Shown one piece after another: positions 1 through 7,884 of a stretch of 45,343 bases of DNA. Location: assembly GCA_018819135.1 (NCBI GenBank), contig JAHJQK010000164.1, positions 1 through 45,343 of the forward strand, written 5' to 3'. Below the pieces are notes generated by a model. It saw only the letters and a program-made list of their open reading frames with translations, had not been told where the DNA came from and did not search any database. Within the stretch, counting starts at the first letter, position 1, and each line of letters starts with the position of its first letter. A program made the translations under genes and the position numbers. This DNA comes from Pseudomonadota bacterium. Its GTDB lineage: Bacteria > Desulfobacterota > SM23-61.

Positions 1-35
1 CGCAAAAGTAATGGAACATTGATTAATTTATTACG

Positions 36-90
36 CCCCCTCACCCTCCCCTCTCCCCCTAATCAGGGGGAGAGGATAAAGGTGAGGGGG
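36..90. repeat. G/C-rich palindromic repeat at the break in the PtuA-like gene
   Basis: A pyrimidine-rich arm (36-60) pairs with a purine-rich arm (65-90) around the 4-base loop AATC. The inner stem is CTCTCCCCCT / AGGGGGAGAG and the outer stem is CCCCCTCACC / GGTGAGGGGG, with a short mismatched stretch between them. This resembles the dispersed REP/MITE-like hairpins common in environmental Proteobacteria (family recognition from memory). It lies directly before the point where recognisable PtuA-like protein sequence begins, so it may mark the insertion or recombination that broke that gene. Confidence 0.8.
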
Positions 91-120
91 TTTAAAGCAG
101 TGCCAATGCCCGTTCCATTA

Positions 121-717
121 TTTATGCGAAAGTCAATAATCGATGAAATCGAGCAACATTTGCATCCGAAATGGCAGAAAGAAATTATTGAACAAATCAA
201 GAAACAATTCCCTCAAAGTCAATTTATAACAACAACTCACTCTCCTCTTGTTGCATCAAGTTTTGGCGCACTAACCCAAAAAGATATTGATAAACGTATC
301 CTGCTTTCACTTTCACCTAACGAAGGAGTACTCAAAGAAGAATTACCTCCAATGATTGGCTGGAGAGTCGATAAGATACTTGCGTCCAAGGCGTTTGAAT
401 ATCAAATCACCGGCGAGAGTGACGAGGTTGACAAGCTTTTATACGAAGCCTCTATATTGGCAGGCAAGAAGAGAAGAACCAAGCAGGAACATGAGAGATA
501 CCTTAAAATAAAGCAAAAAATTGCTTTAGCCAGGTTATCCAAACGACAGACAGAAACTGAGGATGAGATAGACCGTCAAGTAGCTGAATACTTAATTGAT
601 CAAATAAAACAAAAAGAAGAAGAAGACATATTTGGAGAAGATAATGATAAGAATATCCCGTCCACAACAACCCGCGAGGCCTTTGTCAAAAGGGCGGCAA
701 AGAAAAAAAGGAAATAA
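121..717 (+). pseudogene. C-terminal fragment of a PtuA-like (Septu) AAA/SMC-type ATPase
   Basis: The reading frame is open from base 19, but homologous-looking sequence starts only near base 130 with the Walker B/D-loop region IIDEIEQHLHP. It continues through the H-loop-like TTTHSPLVASS and a Lys/Glu-rich helical tail of about 130 residues. PtuA-type and OLD-like ATPases are normally about 450-600 residues with a Walker A motif near the N-terminus; here that half is absent and the frame runs back through a palindromic repeat. The gene is followed, with a short overlap, by a PtuB-like HNH nuclease, the usual Septu partner. I infer a truncated and probably non-functional ATPase, although only 18 bases precede the frame and an upstream half outside the window cannot be excluded. 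The local sequence is AT-rich relative to the metabolic locus. Confidence 0.6.
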
Positions 718-1384
718 GTTCAAATATAATGAAGACTTTATAGTAAAGGCCTTGTGGGAAATGCAGCATGAAAAATGCTGCTATTGCGAAACGAAAATAC
801 CTGATGAAGGTCATTTAAAAGCTGTTGAGCATTTCAAGCCGAAATCAGTATATAAGAAGTTGACGAATGATTGGGAGAATCTTCTTCTTGCTTGTGCGCA
901 ATGTAACGGAAAGAAGTCGGACAAGTTTCCGCTAAAACTTACTTCTAATGAACGAGAAGCTAAAGTCATTCACGTCAAATATGATTCAAAAAAAAGGAAA
1001 ACAGATAAAGCTGTTTTGATTGATCCATCGAAGGAGGATCCTGAGAAGTATTTAGATTTTGTGATTGATCAAAAAGAAAAAGACATTTATGGTCTTATCA
1101 TAGCCAAAGATGATAATCGTCGTGGAAAGATAACAATAGAAGTCATTGGTCTTTGTGAAAGATACTACTTAATCAATCATAGAGACTTTATGAGGGATTC
1201 TCTAATCCCTGCATTTCATATGATGATGTCTGCCAAAGATCATGATAACCAAGATAGATTAGAATCTTCAAGGCAGATATTTGGAAGTTGGATGGACAAG
1301 ACATATAAACTATCTGCTCTAACAAGAGCTTTTGTTAGGTACTATAACCTTGATAAGGATTATGAGATACAAATTCCAAGTTGA
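644..1384 (+). CDS. ptuB: PtuB-like HNH endonuclease (Septu/retron-associated type)
   Basis: This is a putative HNH nuclease effector of a Septu-type anti-phage module. I prefer the ATG at 644, which has a GGAGAAG ribosome binding site just upstream and overlaps the end of the ATPase fragment; an earlier in-frame ATG lies at 632. The protein is about 246 residues. The first zinc-knuckle pair is CCYC, then comes the HNH core AVEHFKPK, an N-containing NDWENLLLACAQCN segment, and the second Cys pair CAQC, as expected for the HNH family found with PtuA and with some retrons. The C-terminal half is helical and charged. In Septu systems PtuA supplies an ATPase scaffold that controls PtuB; the partner here looks truncated, so PtuB may be orphaned or may work with the following genes. 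Nuclease family is firm; the system assignment is inference. Confidence 0.8.
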   Translation: MIRISRPQQPARPLSKGRQRKKGNKFKYNEDFIVKALWEMQHEKCCYCETKIPDEGHLKAVEHFKPKSVYKKLTNDWENLLLACAQCNGKKSDKFPLKLTSNEREAKVIHVKYDSKKRKTDKAVLIDPSKEDPEKYLDFVIDQKEKDIYGLIIAKDDNRRGKITIEVIGLCERYYLINHRDFMRDSLIPAFHMMMSAKDHDNQDRLESSRQIFGSWMDKTYKLSALTRAFVRYYNLDKDYEIQIPS

Positions 1385-1427
1385 AAATGTGTAAGAATTT
1401 GAAGTATAAGTATGGAATGTTGTAAGA

Positions 1428-1799
1428 ATGGAATCATACGGCTACGAATTAATATTGGATTTACACAATTGTGATGTTTCGACATTCAACAGAAAGAGTT
1501 TGCGTGGATATTTTAAAAAACTTTGCAAAGCAATTGATATGAAAAGATGCGAGCTTTACTTTTGGGACGATGTGGGTGTTCCAGCGAAAGAAAAGCAGAA
1601 TGTGCCCCATACAAAAGGAACTTCTGCGGTTCAATTTATACTAACAAGTAATATAACCATTCACACTTTAGACTTGCTAAAAGCCGCTTATGTTAATATA
1701 TTTTCCTGTAAGGCTTTTGATAAAAAGGTTGCAGAGAAACTTACAAAAGAATGGTTTGGTGCTAAAAAGTGCAGAACCCACTTTATAGAGAGAATTTAA
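1428..1799 (+). CDS. S-adenosylmethionine decarboxylase (SpeD)-like protein
   Basis: A 123-residue protein with the AdoMetDC fold signature. The N-terminal strand ELILDLHNC matches the usual start of bacterial SpeD. The catalytic set is present at the right spacing: Ser74 (the residue that would become pyruvoyl), His79 five residues later and Cys94 twenty residues later, equal to S63/H68/C83 of the Thermotoga enzyme. The residues flanking the self-cleavage site differ: the normal Glu-Ser-His is Thr73-Ser74-Asn75. Known SpeD enzymes self-process and decarboxylate AdoMet for polyamine synthesis, and some homologues have become arginine or ornithine decarboxylases. No spermidine synthase is nearby. 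The gene is almost fused to the DUF3326 gene (stop and next ATG are one base apart), so the two are probably co-translated. Function here is unknown; a redirected or non-processing SpeD is possible. Confidence 0.75.
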   Translation: MESYGYELILDLHNCDVSTFNRKSLRGYFKKLCKAIDMKRCELYFWDDVGVPAKEKQNVPHTKGTSAVQFILTSNITIHTLDLLKAAYVNIFSCKAFDKKVAEKLTKEWFGAKKCRTHFIERI

Positions 1800-1800
1800 T

Positions 1801-3183
1801 ATGTTGTTGATTGAAAAAGAGATTCATATCCCATTGCCCAAAGAGAATATTCCTCTGCTCAAGCATTTTGAGCAAGCAATCAAAAAACACCTTTCCCTTG
1901 GTGAAATCCCCGTAAGATTTGCAGTGACAAAAAGTGAGGCGGATGGATACCATTGTGAACTGGGTATTTTAACAAAGTCGGATACTTTACCAGTTGGACA
2001 GCAGATTTCCATATTTGACTTTGAACAAAGAGAGGTTGAGAACACAGATAAATTTAATGCGGTAATGATAGTACCTACCGGCATTGGTGCTGAGATAGGT
2101 GGCCACGCAGGTGATGCTACCCCTGCAGCAAGGTTGTTGGCTGGGGTTTGTGATAAATTGATTACTCACCCCAATGTGGTAAATGCCTCCGACATCAATG
2201 AGATGCCGGAGAACGGACTTTATGTGGAAGGCAGCGTTATCTCAAGATTGCTTATGGGAACAATCGGTTTGCAGGAGGTTCGTTCAAATCGAGTCCTTTT
2301 GGTAATCGATGAACATGAGAACGAACAAGTCTCAGAACTTGCAATTAATGCAGCTTCCGCTGCAAGAGTGACACTAGGTTTGGATTGTCCCGGGGTTGTA
2401 AAAATAAATCCGCCAATATATCTGCGGGCCGAATATTCATCATCAGGCAGTGCAGTTGGCCGAGTTGAGGGGTTGGAGAGACTTCTCGAAGTGCTATACC
2501 GCCGCCGTTCAGAATTTGATGCGGTAGCACTTGCTTCAAAGGTTGATATATCAGAAGGACTTTATGCGGAATATTTTCAGTCGGGTGGGGAAATAATTAA
2601 CCCTTGGGGTGGCGTAGAGGCTATGTTGACTCACAGTATATCACTGCTGGTTAACGTGCCTTCGGCACATGCTCCCATGGCAGAAGATATGGAAGAGGCA
2701 AATGCGCTTTTTGGCATAGTTGATCCGCGAATGTCGGCCGAAGCTGTGTCAAGCTGTTTTCTTCATTGTGTTTTGAAAGGGCTTTATAAAAGTCCTCGAA
2801 TAATTACCGATAGGATGCTTTTCACACATCCGGGAGTATTAACTGCTGCTGATGTGTCTTGTATGGTTATACCTGATGGCTGTGTTGGCTTGCCAACTCT
2901 CGCAGCATTAGAGCAAGGTATCCCGGTAATAGCTGTGCGTGAGAATCGTAATCGAATGAAAAACAACCTTCAACAACTGCCATTTGTAGCAGGTAAACTT
3001 TTTATTGTAGAAAACTACCTTGAGGCCGCCGGTGTAATGACAGCTCTTAAAGCTGGGGTTGCTGTTTCAACAGTACGGCGACCGCTTGCAGCGACCAAGG
3101 TTATATGCGAACATCTAGAAGATCATAGTGAGGGGAAAAAGGCTGTATCAAAACCGTCTGAGGCTGCAACAGTGGAGAAGTAA
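1801..3183 (+). CDS. DUF3326-family protein
   Basis: A 460-residue protein of unknown function. The conserved block begins around residue 89 (VPTGIGAEIGGHAGDATPAA) and runs through THPNVVNASDINEMPEN and VEGSVISRL to about residue 150, which I recognise as DUF3326. A second conserved-looking stretch near residues 335-380 contains THPGVLTAADVSC, IPDGCVGLPTLAALEQGIPV and AVREN. The first ~85 residues are variable and the last ~25 are a Glu/Lys/Ser-rich tail. No signal peptide or membrane segment is visible. The glycine-rich and small-residue loops suggest a nucleotide or sugar-phosphate binding fold, but that is only an impression. It starts one base after the SpeD-like gene ends and lies next to defence genes. 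No biochemical role is known to me. Confidence 0.75.
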   Translation: MLLIEKEIHIPLPKENIPLLKHFEQAIKKHLSLGEIPVRFAVTKSEADGYHCELGILTKSDTLPVGQQISIFDFEQREVENTDKFNAVMIVPTGIGAEIGGHAGDATPAARLLAGVCDKLITHPNVVNASDINEMPENGLYVEGSVISRLLMGTIGLQEVRSNRVLLVIDEHENEQVSELAINAASAARVTLGLDCPGVVKINPPIYLRAEYSSSGSAVGRVEGLERLLEVLYRRRSEFDAVALASKVDISEGLYAEYFQSGGEIINPWGGVEAMLTHSISLLVNVPSAHAPMAEDMEEANALFGIVDPRMSAEAVSSCFLHCVLKGLYKSPRIITDRMLFTHPGVLTAADVSCMVIPDGCVGLPTLAALEQGIPVIAVRENRNRMKNNLQQLPFVAGKLFIVENYLEAAGVMTALKAGVAVSTVRRPLAATKVICEHLEDHSEGKKAVSKPSEAATVEK

Positions 3184-3245
3184 AAAGTATGGCCAAGACA
3201 CGTCGTAAAGGCGGTTTTCTCGAAAACACATGAGTCTACCTGTTA

Positions 3246-3347
3246 GGAGTCAGGATTGACAACTTTACATTTGATAACCATCTATCGAGGAAAATGGAGG
3301 AGCTAAAGTCAGCTTTGTGAGAAATTAAAAATGTCAAGCCTGACCCC
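3246..3347. repeat. Inverted REP-like pair between convergent genes
   Basis: Left arm GGAGTCAGGATTGACA (3246-3261) and right arm TGTCAAGCCTGACCCC (3332-3347) are inverted copies matching at 14 of 16 positions, separated by 70 bases. They sit in the 200-base gap between the DUF3326 gene and brxL, which converge. A related GGGGTCAGACTT occurs at 44981-44992 immediately 3' of a Y1 transposase gene. This is typical of REP/BIME elements; the family assignment is inference. Confidence 0.65.
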
Positions 3348-3385
3348 TTCTCCGCATAATCGAAGCTCCCAATTCTAAAAAGGAA

Positions 3386-5434
3386 TTACTCCAAAATAGA
3401 TTTCAAGCAAGCGTCGGTAGGGCTAGCATAGAATTCGATACTAATCTTTGTGGCCATGTCATCAGAAAGGTCGAATAGTTTTTTCCGGGCCGAAATTGGC
3501 ATAAGAAGTATTGTTGCCCCCTTTTCCACCGCGAGTTCGGCAACTGCCACCGGGTTTGGTATCATCTCCACCGAGCCCCCAAGATTCAGGGCACCGACAA
3601 CGATTAGCCCCCCTTTGATACTCCTTTCGAGCAGACTGCTGCAGAGAGCTAATAAAACTGCTAACCCAAGGCCGCCGCCGGAGCGGTCGACGTCAATCGC
3701 TCGCAACTGCACCGAAAAGTCATGTTCCCTCGGGTCCCTATCGCCCACCAGCTCTTTCGCGTGAGTATATAAATTCTGCTCCCCATAGCGGACGCTCTCA
3801 CGCAAAGCCGGTGGCACCGGCGCGTTGAGAATTCTAACACCAGCGCCAGGGCCTACTGTCACTTCGATGCGGTAGAGACTTGGCGCCACATCTTGCCCCC
3901 CTGGACTTATCGCCCAGACCTGCCCTGGTGGTAATGGATCGCTTTCGATCCGGTCTTCGCTGTGGAGCTCGGGCGTAGCTACAAATTGCTCAACGCCCTC
4001 AACACCCATGAAATAGCTAAAGTGAGTATTGCGGAATTCGGTCTTAAGTACCCTTTTTTGTTGTTCTTTTACTCGCCGCCGTGATTCTAAGGCTATCCGT
4101 ATGATCTTCTCAAGCTCCTCGTCGGGCACGGGAACCGAGGGGTCAGGGAAAAGTAGTTTCAATAGGCCGCTGATACTTCTCGTCACTGCCTCGATATCAC
4201 GACCGCTCAGGGCGCCCCCCCAATTCACCCGGCCTTGCAGCACTGAAACTCGACTAATCTCCCGCAATCTCGTCCAACATTCAGAAAGGAAATCACTGAC
4301 CAGCCCGAAATGATTGGTCAGATTCTCGTGTGGATTCAATTTCGGGAATTCCCATCCCGGCACATAACAATGCAGGCGGTCCATGAAAGCCGTGTCATAA
4401 CGCATTTCAGGAGGCATGGGCGCCAGTAAATGACTGACACGCTGCTGCTGTTCCACGTCTAGGTCGAGATTCCCCAGCATCACAATGCTACCCGATGCCC
4501 GAATGCTTTCTTTGCCGCGGGAGAATTCTCCTGCCGCCATGTACCCCTTCATGATGTTGACGCCATCCTTCTGATCGAAGGAAATGCCGGCAACTTCATC
4601 AAAGCAAACCACATCATAATGGCATACCAGGCCCCGTTGTCCGGTGGCGTTATTAACAAACATCTTGGCCACAGTCGCCTTCCCGCCAGAAATGAGGTGG
4701 GAATTTGGTGAAATCTGCTGGTACAAGTGGCTCTTGCCCGTCCCTCTGGGTCCCAATTCAACGAGGTTATAGTTGCGCTCAACAAAAGGTACCATTCGGA
4801 GCAAAGTAACGAGCTTTGCCCGCTCAGAGAGTGAGGCTGGTTCAAGGCCTATCGAGCGAAGAAGAAAATTCTTCCATTCTTCCACAGAAAATAGTGCCCG
4901 CCCTTTTGCCAGCACATTCAGCACGTCTGATTTGGAAAGCTGGATGGCGCGAAGGCTTTCTATCGCAAATGGTCGACCGGATTGCTCCTGGGCAATAGCT
5001 GCATCGTAAGTGAGAGTAACCTCAGCATAAAAGCCATCTGTCAGCATTCGTTCATGATCATGAACAAGCTTATCGTCAATCCGCACATCGCGAATTTGAA
5101 GACTGGGCAACTCAGCCAGGAAGCAATCGTTGCGAGAATCAAGACGCGCTTTTAGCAAGTCAATAATCTTCACCGACCCTTTATCACGCGCCCGGGCTTT
5201 GAAAAGCTCTTCCTGACCGGTGCGGACGGTCCGATCCGCAAGCTGTCTCTCAACAACCTGAAGGCCCTCCGCGATTTCTTGCTCGTTTACCGTTGCGCAA
5301 TAACGCCCGAGTAAAAATTCGACCACGTATGTTGGTACCGGGTACTGCCGGCTGTAACGCCGGACCAGGTCTTTCCGCACCAGGAATCCGTCGAAAGCTG
5401 ACGCAGCTAATTTATCTAAGGTATCAAGTTCCAT
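3386..5434 (-). CDS. brxL: BrxL, Lon-like AAA+ protein of BREX type I
   Basis: A 682-residue BREX component. Walker A is GPRGTGKSH (228-236) and Walker B VVCFDEV (275-281). The C-terminal Lon-like domain starts near residue 570. The Lon serine-lysine dyad is not conserved: the GPSAG-like turn reads DRSGGGLG (583-590), with Gly at the serine position, and valines replace the lysine region. This agrees with published structural work on BrxL as a chambered, MCM-like, DNA-binding ATPase rather than a protease. It starts two bases after the pglZ stop, with GGTGAGGA as ribosome binding site, and is the last gene of the operon. In BREX, BrxL is needed for phage restriction but not for methylation. 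Confidence 0.93.
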   Translation of the reverse strand: MELDTLDKLAASAFDGFLVRKDLVRRYSRQYPVPTYVVEFLLGRYCATVNEQEIAEGLQVVERQLADRTVRTGQEELFKARARDKGSVKIIDLLKARLDSRNDCFLAELPSLQIRDVRIDDKLVHDHERMLTDGFYAEVTLTYDAAIAQEQSGRPFAIESLRAIQLSKSDVLNVLAKGRALFSVEEWKNFLLRSIGLEPASLSERAKLVTLLRMVPFVERNYNLVELGPRGTGKSHLYQQISPNSHLISGGKATVAKMFVNNATGQRGLVCHYDVVCFDEVAGISFDQKDGVNIMKGYMAAGEFSRGKESIRASGSIVMLGNLDLDVEQQQRVSHLLAPMPPEMRYDTAFMDRLHCYVPGWEFPKLNPHENLTNHFGLVSDFLSECWTRLREISRVSVLQGRVNWGGALSGRDIEAVTRSISGLLKLLFPDPSVPVPDEELEKIIRIALESRRRVKEQQKRVLKTEFRNTHFSYFMGVEGVEQFVATPELHSEDRIESDPLPPGQVWAISPGGQDVAPSLYRIEVTVGPGAGVRILNAPVPPALRESVRYGEQNLYTHAKELVGDRDPREHDFSVQLRAIDVDRSGGGLGLAVLLALCSSLLERSIKGGLIVVGALNLGGSVEMIPNPVAVAELAVEKGATILLMPISARKKLFDLSDDMATKISIEFYASPTDACLKSILE

Positions 5435-5436
5435 AC

Positions 5437-7836
5437 TTATTCCTCACCGCCGACGGTCGTCGCTCTCTTGGCAACAACTCGGCCAGAAGTATCCAGCAAA
5501 ACAACGCTTACCGTAGTACCCTCAAGCGAATCATTTTCCACCAGCAGCCCGGCCTTACCTTCGCCGTCAGCCTGCCTCGGAGCCGTGATGCTGGTTGTTG
5601 AGTCCCCTACCTTCGTCCGAATGTCCACGGTCACAGGCGCGCTCACCGGCTCGATGGAGACTCGGCAACGCATTCCCCGCCAATGCACTTCAGTGATTTT
5701 CGCTGAGATTTCGGCAGAAGCCACATCGGAAGAGAAAATCAGGTCGGGGATGACGCATTCCTGTAGGCTGACACCCCCATGGGCATATTGGAAGCCTTTG
5801 CCAAAACAGGAAATCCCGGGGCTGAAGGCAAAAACCTCCGTAGGGTTCCAAAACCACCCAGTCGTTGGTACGGTAACATGCGCGCCCGTCTTAATGGCGG
5901 CGCATCGGGACCAACGACTCTCGGTCAGATACTTGGGAAGCGAAGTTGCCGGCAGGCCACCGGGAACAAGAAGCCAGCCGTGATCGGTCACGACGCGCAC
6001 TTCCCGCCATCCGGCTTCCAATAATTCCTCGATACGGTCCACGAGCAGTTCAAGTTGATCGTCAATACGGCCGGCAATCTTTGCCTGAAGATCATGGCCG
6101 AGCTTATCGAATTCCCCATATTCCGTCCATGCACGCGCATCGGCCGCTTGCGGATTTCCCGTCTCCGATGCTAAGAGATATTCATACCCGGCCGATGTTA
6201 GTAGATTCCTGAACCGATCTGGGGTCACGGGTTGGTTAACCTCAGCCACTATCGGGACAAAATCTTCCCCCAGCCTATGGCCGATAATCTGATCTACAAC
6301 CGGAGAAACGGCCGGTTTGGCGGTACTCGTCACCGTTGGTAATGCTGCCCAATGCTTATCTTTCGAGACACGGAGCTTGCGGTCCTCTGCCAAGGCAGCA
6401 AGCCGCTGCCCAAGGTCGTAACGAAGACTGTCTACGAAAAGGATGCAGGTACCTCCCTCGGCAGAGATTGAAGCCTTATTTTCATCTCCTTTTGTGGGCA
6501 AGGGACTCGCAGCCATAACCTTTTGAAAATGCTCGGCAGCGTCCTGGAGCCAGGGAAGGTAAATCGCCCGGATAGCCCCTGAGACAGCCTCGTGATCTTC
6601 AGCTGATTTTACCTCCGCCAGGGCGCGAAGAACCGCGTCATCGGCCAAGTATCCGCCATGGGTATATAGATCCATCATTGTTGCAAGCGAATCTCCCCCG
6701 AGTCCGACCCTGGTATGAATGGCTAACGATGTCAGGTGGGAAAGAGCAATCGCGAGGGCGCTATGACCAAGCTTACTCCATACCCACTTTCGACGAACCC
6801 CGTGAATGCTCTCAAGTTTCGCAACCTGGTCCCGACCTTCGGCAGCCTTAAGGTCTGCAAGATCAAGGAGAGCTTTACGCAGTGCTTTCTCTTCCTCGGC
6901 GTTTTCATCAGGCCACGTCTCTTTTACGAACAATAGCCGTCCAGCAGGTTTTGCTCGGTCAAGCAAATAGGGGATTGCCGGATATAGCTCCGGCGCTTCA
7001 GAGTAACGTTGCCAAACGCCTAACCATACGCCATCGCGCATGCCAAGCCGCTCGGCCGCCACCAGTTCCCCATCGGCCTTAGGGTCAAATCCGTATTCGG
7101 CCTTGCATCGCGATTGAAATGCCAACCACCGGGCGTTGTCCCACTTCTGCCGTGAACCCTGCGGGTCGTTCATCCATTCCAGAAGATTACGGGGAGTGTC
7201 CTCGATAACCAACTTGTCGAAGTCTTCAGCCTCAAGTCGCTTTCCCCGGAGACGCACCAGAGGTGTCACCGCCAATTGTCCCAGGGCGCCAAGCATGGCC
7301 CGCCGAGTCTGAATGTCTTTGGAGACATCAAGCCCCAGGCCGGTATCCTCTGACACCAGAAAGGCTTCTGCTGTCCAATCTTTCCCATTGCGCTGGCACC
7401 ATACCGTCCCACGATACTGCAGTTCGACCAGGGGCTGAAGCTCCCAAGGGCATTCTTCGACATTCCGGAGGGTCTGCCGACTGACATTGGGCATGTAAAT
7501 AACAGGCACGGAGCGCTCGGGGAGTAATACTTCTGGAAGCGCCCCCTCAATCACACACCGAATCCAGATGGCCGGTCCTTGCCGTTGCTCGGGGTCACAA
7601 GTTCCTAATACGAGAAGTTGAGGCATGAGATTCCGAAGCTTGGGAATCAAGGACTGCCATTGGCCGTCCGCATCGGGCCAGAGGATTGCCGCCGGCCCGA
7701 CCTCCCCGGGGGCGTGCCTTGCGGCATTCAAAAGGGATCGCTGTATGGCATCCAAAATGGTAGCCGGCATTTCAGTTGGCATTATTGTCATATTGATTCC
7801 GATTCTCGGACACGATCGAAGGGTTTTGTCTATCAT
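5437..7836 (-). CDS. pglZ: PglZ, BREX-1 alkaline-phosphatase-superfamily protein (type B)
   Basis: A 799-residue PglZ. The metal-binding core of the alkaline phosphatase superfamily is visible: ILFVDSLRYDLG (465-476), a Thr-containing loop PTVTSTAKPA (500-509) in the position of the catalytic Ser/Thr, and VVTDHGWLL (615-623). The length and the N-terminal pattern (LDAIQRSLLNAARH, PAAILWPD) fit the variant annotated as 'PglZ type B' in BREX-1 loci. The first ~22 residues look unrelated to the family, so translation may begin at one of the internal Met codons around residues 16-24. It lies 48 bases after pglX and two bases before brxL. PglZ is essential for BREX host methylation and phage exclusion, but its substrate is not established. 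Confidence 0.92.
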   Translation of the reverse strand: MIDKTLRSCPRIGINMTIMPTEMPATILDAIQRSLLNAARHAPGEVGPAAILWPDADGQWQSLIPKLRNLMPQLLVLGTCDPEQRQGPAIWIRCVIEGALPEVLLPERSVPVIYMPNVSRQTLRNVEECPWELQPLVELQYRGTVWCQRNGKDWTAEAFLVSEDTGLGLDVSKDIQTRRAMLGALGQLAVTPLVRLRGKRLEAEDFDKLVIEDTPRNLLEWMNDPQGSRQKWDNARWLAFQSRCKAEYGFDPKADGELVAAERLGMRDGVWLGVWQRYSEAPELYPAIPYLLDRAKPAGRLLFVKETWPDENAEEEKALRKALLDLADLKAAEGRDQVAKLESIHGVRRKWVWSKLGHSALAIALSHLTSLAIHTRVGLGGDSLATMMDLYTHGGYLADDAVLRALAEVKSAEDHEAVSGAIRAIYLPWLQDAAEHFQKVMAASPLPTKGDENKASISAEGGTCILFVDSLRYDLGQRLAALAEDRKLRVSKDKHWAALPTVTSTAKPAVSPVVDQIIGHRLGEDFVPIVAEVNQPVTPDRFRNLLTSAGYEYLLASETGNPQAADARAWTEYGEFDKLGHDLQAKIAGRIDDQLELLVDRIEELLEAGWREVRVVTDHGWLLVPGGLPATSLPKYLTESRWSRCAAIKTGAHVTVPTTGWFWNPTEVFAFSPGISCFGKGFQYAHGGVSLQECVIPDLIFSSDVASAEISAKITEVHWRGMRCRVSIEPVSAPVTVDIRTKVGDSTTSITAPRQADGEGKAGLLVENDSLEGTTVSVVLLDTSGRVVAKRATTVGGEE

Positions 7837-7884
7837 CTAAAGGAACCTGGCCGACATATGCCATAGTTTGAACATTGGCCGGCA

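Noticed and set aside
3386..3700. BrxL as an active Lon protease
   Set aside because: The Ser position of the Lon motif is Gly and the catalytic Lys region reads Val; this matches what is reported for BrxL as a DNA-binding ATPase, so it is not a novelty.
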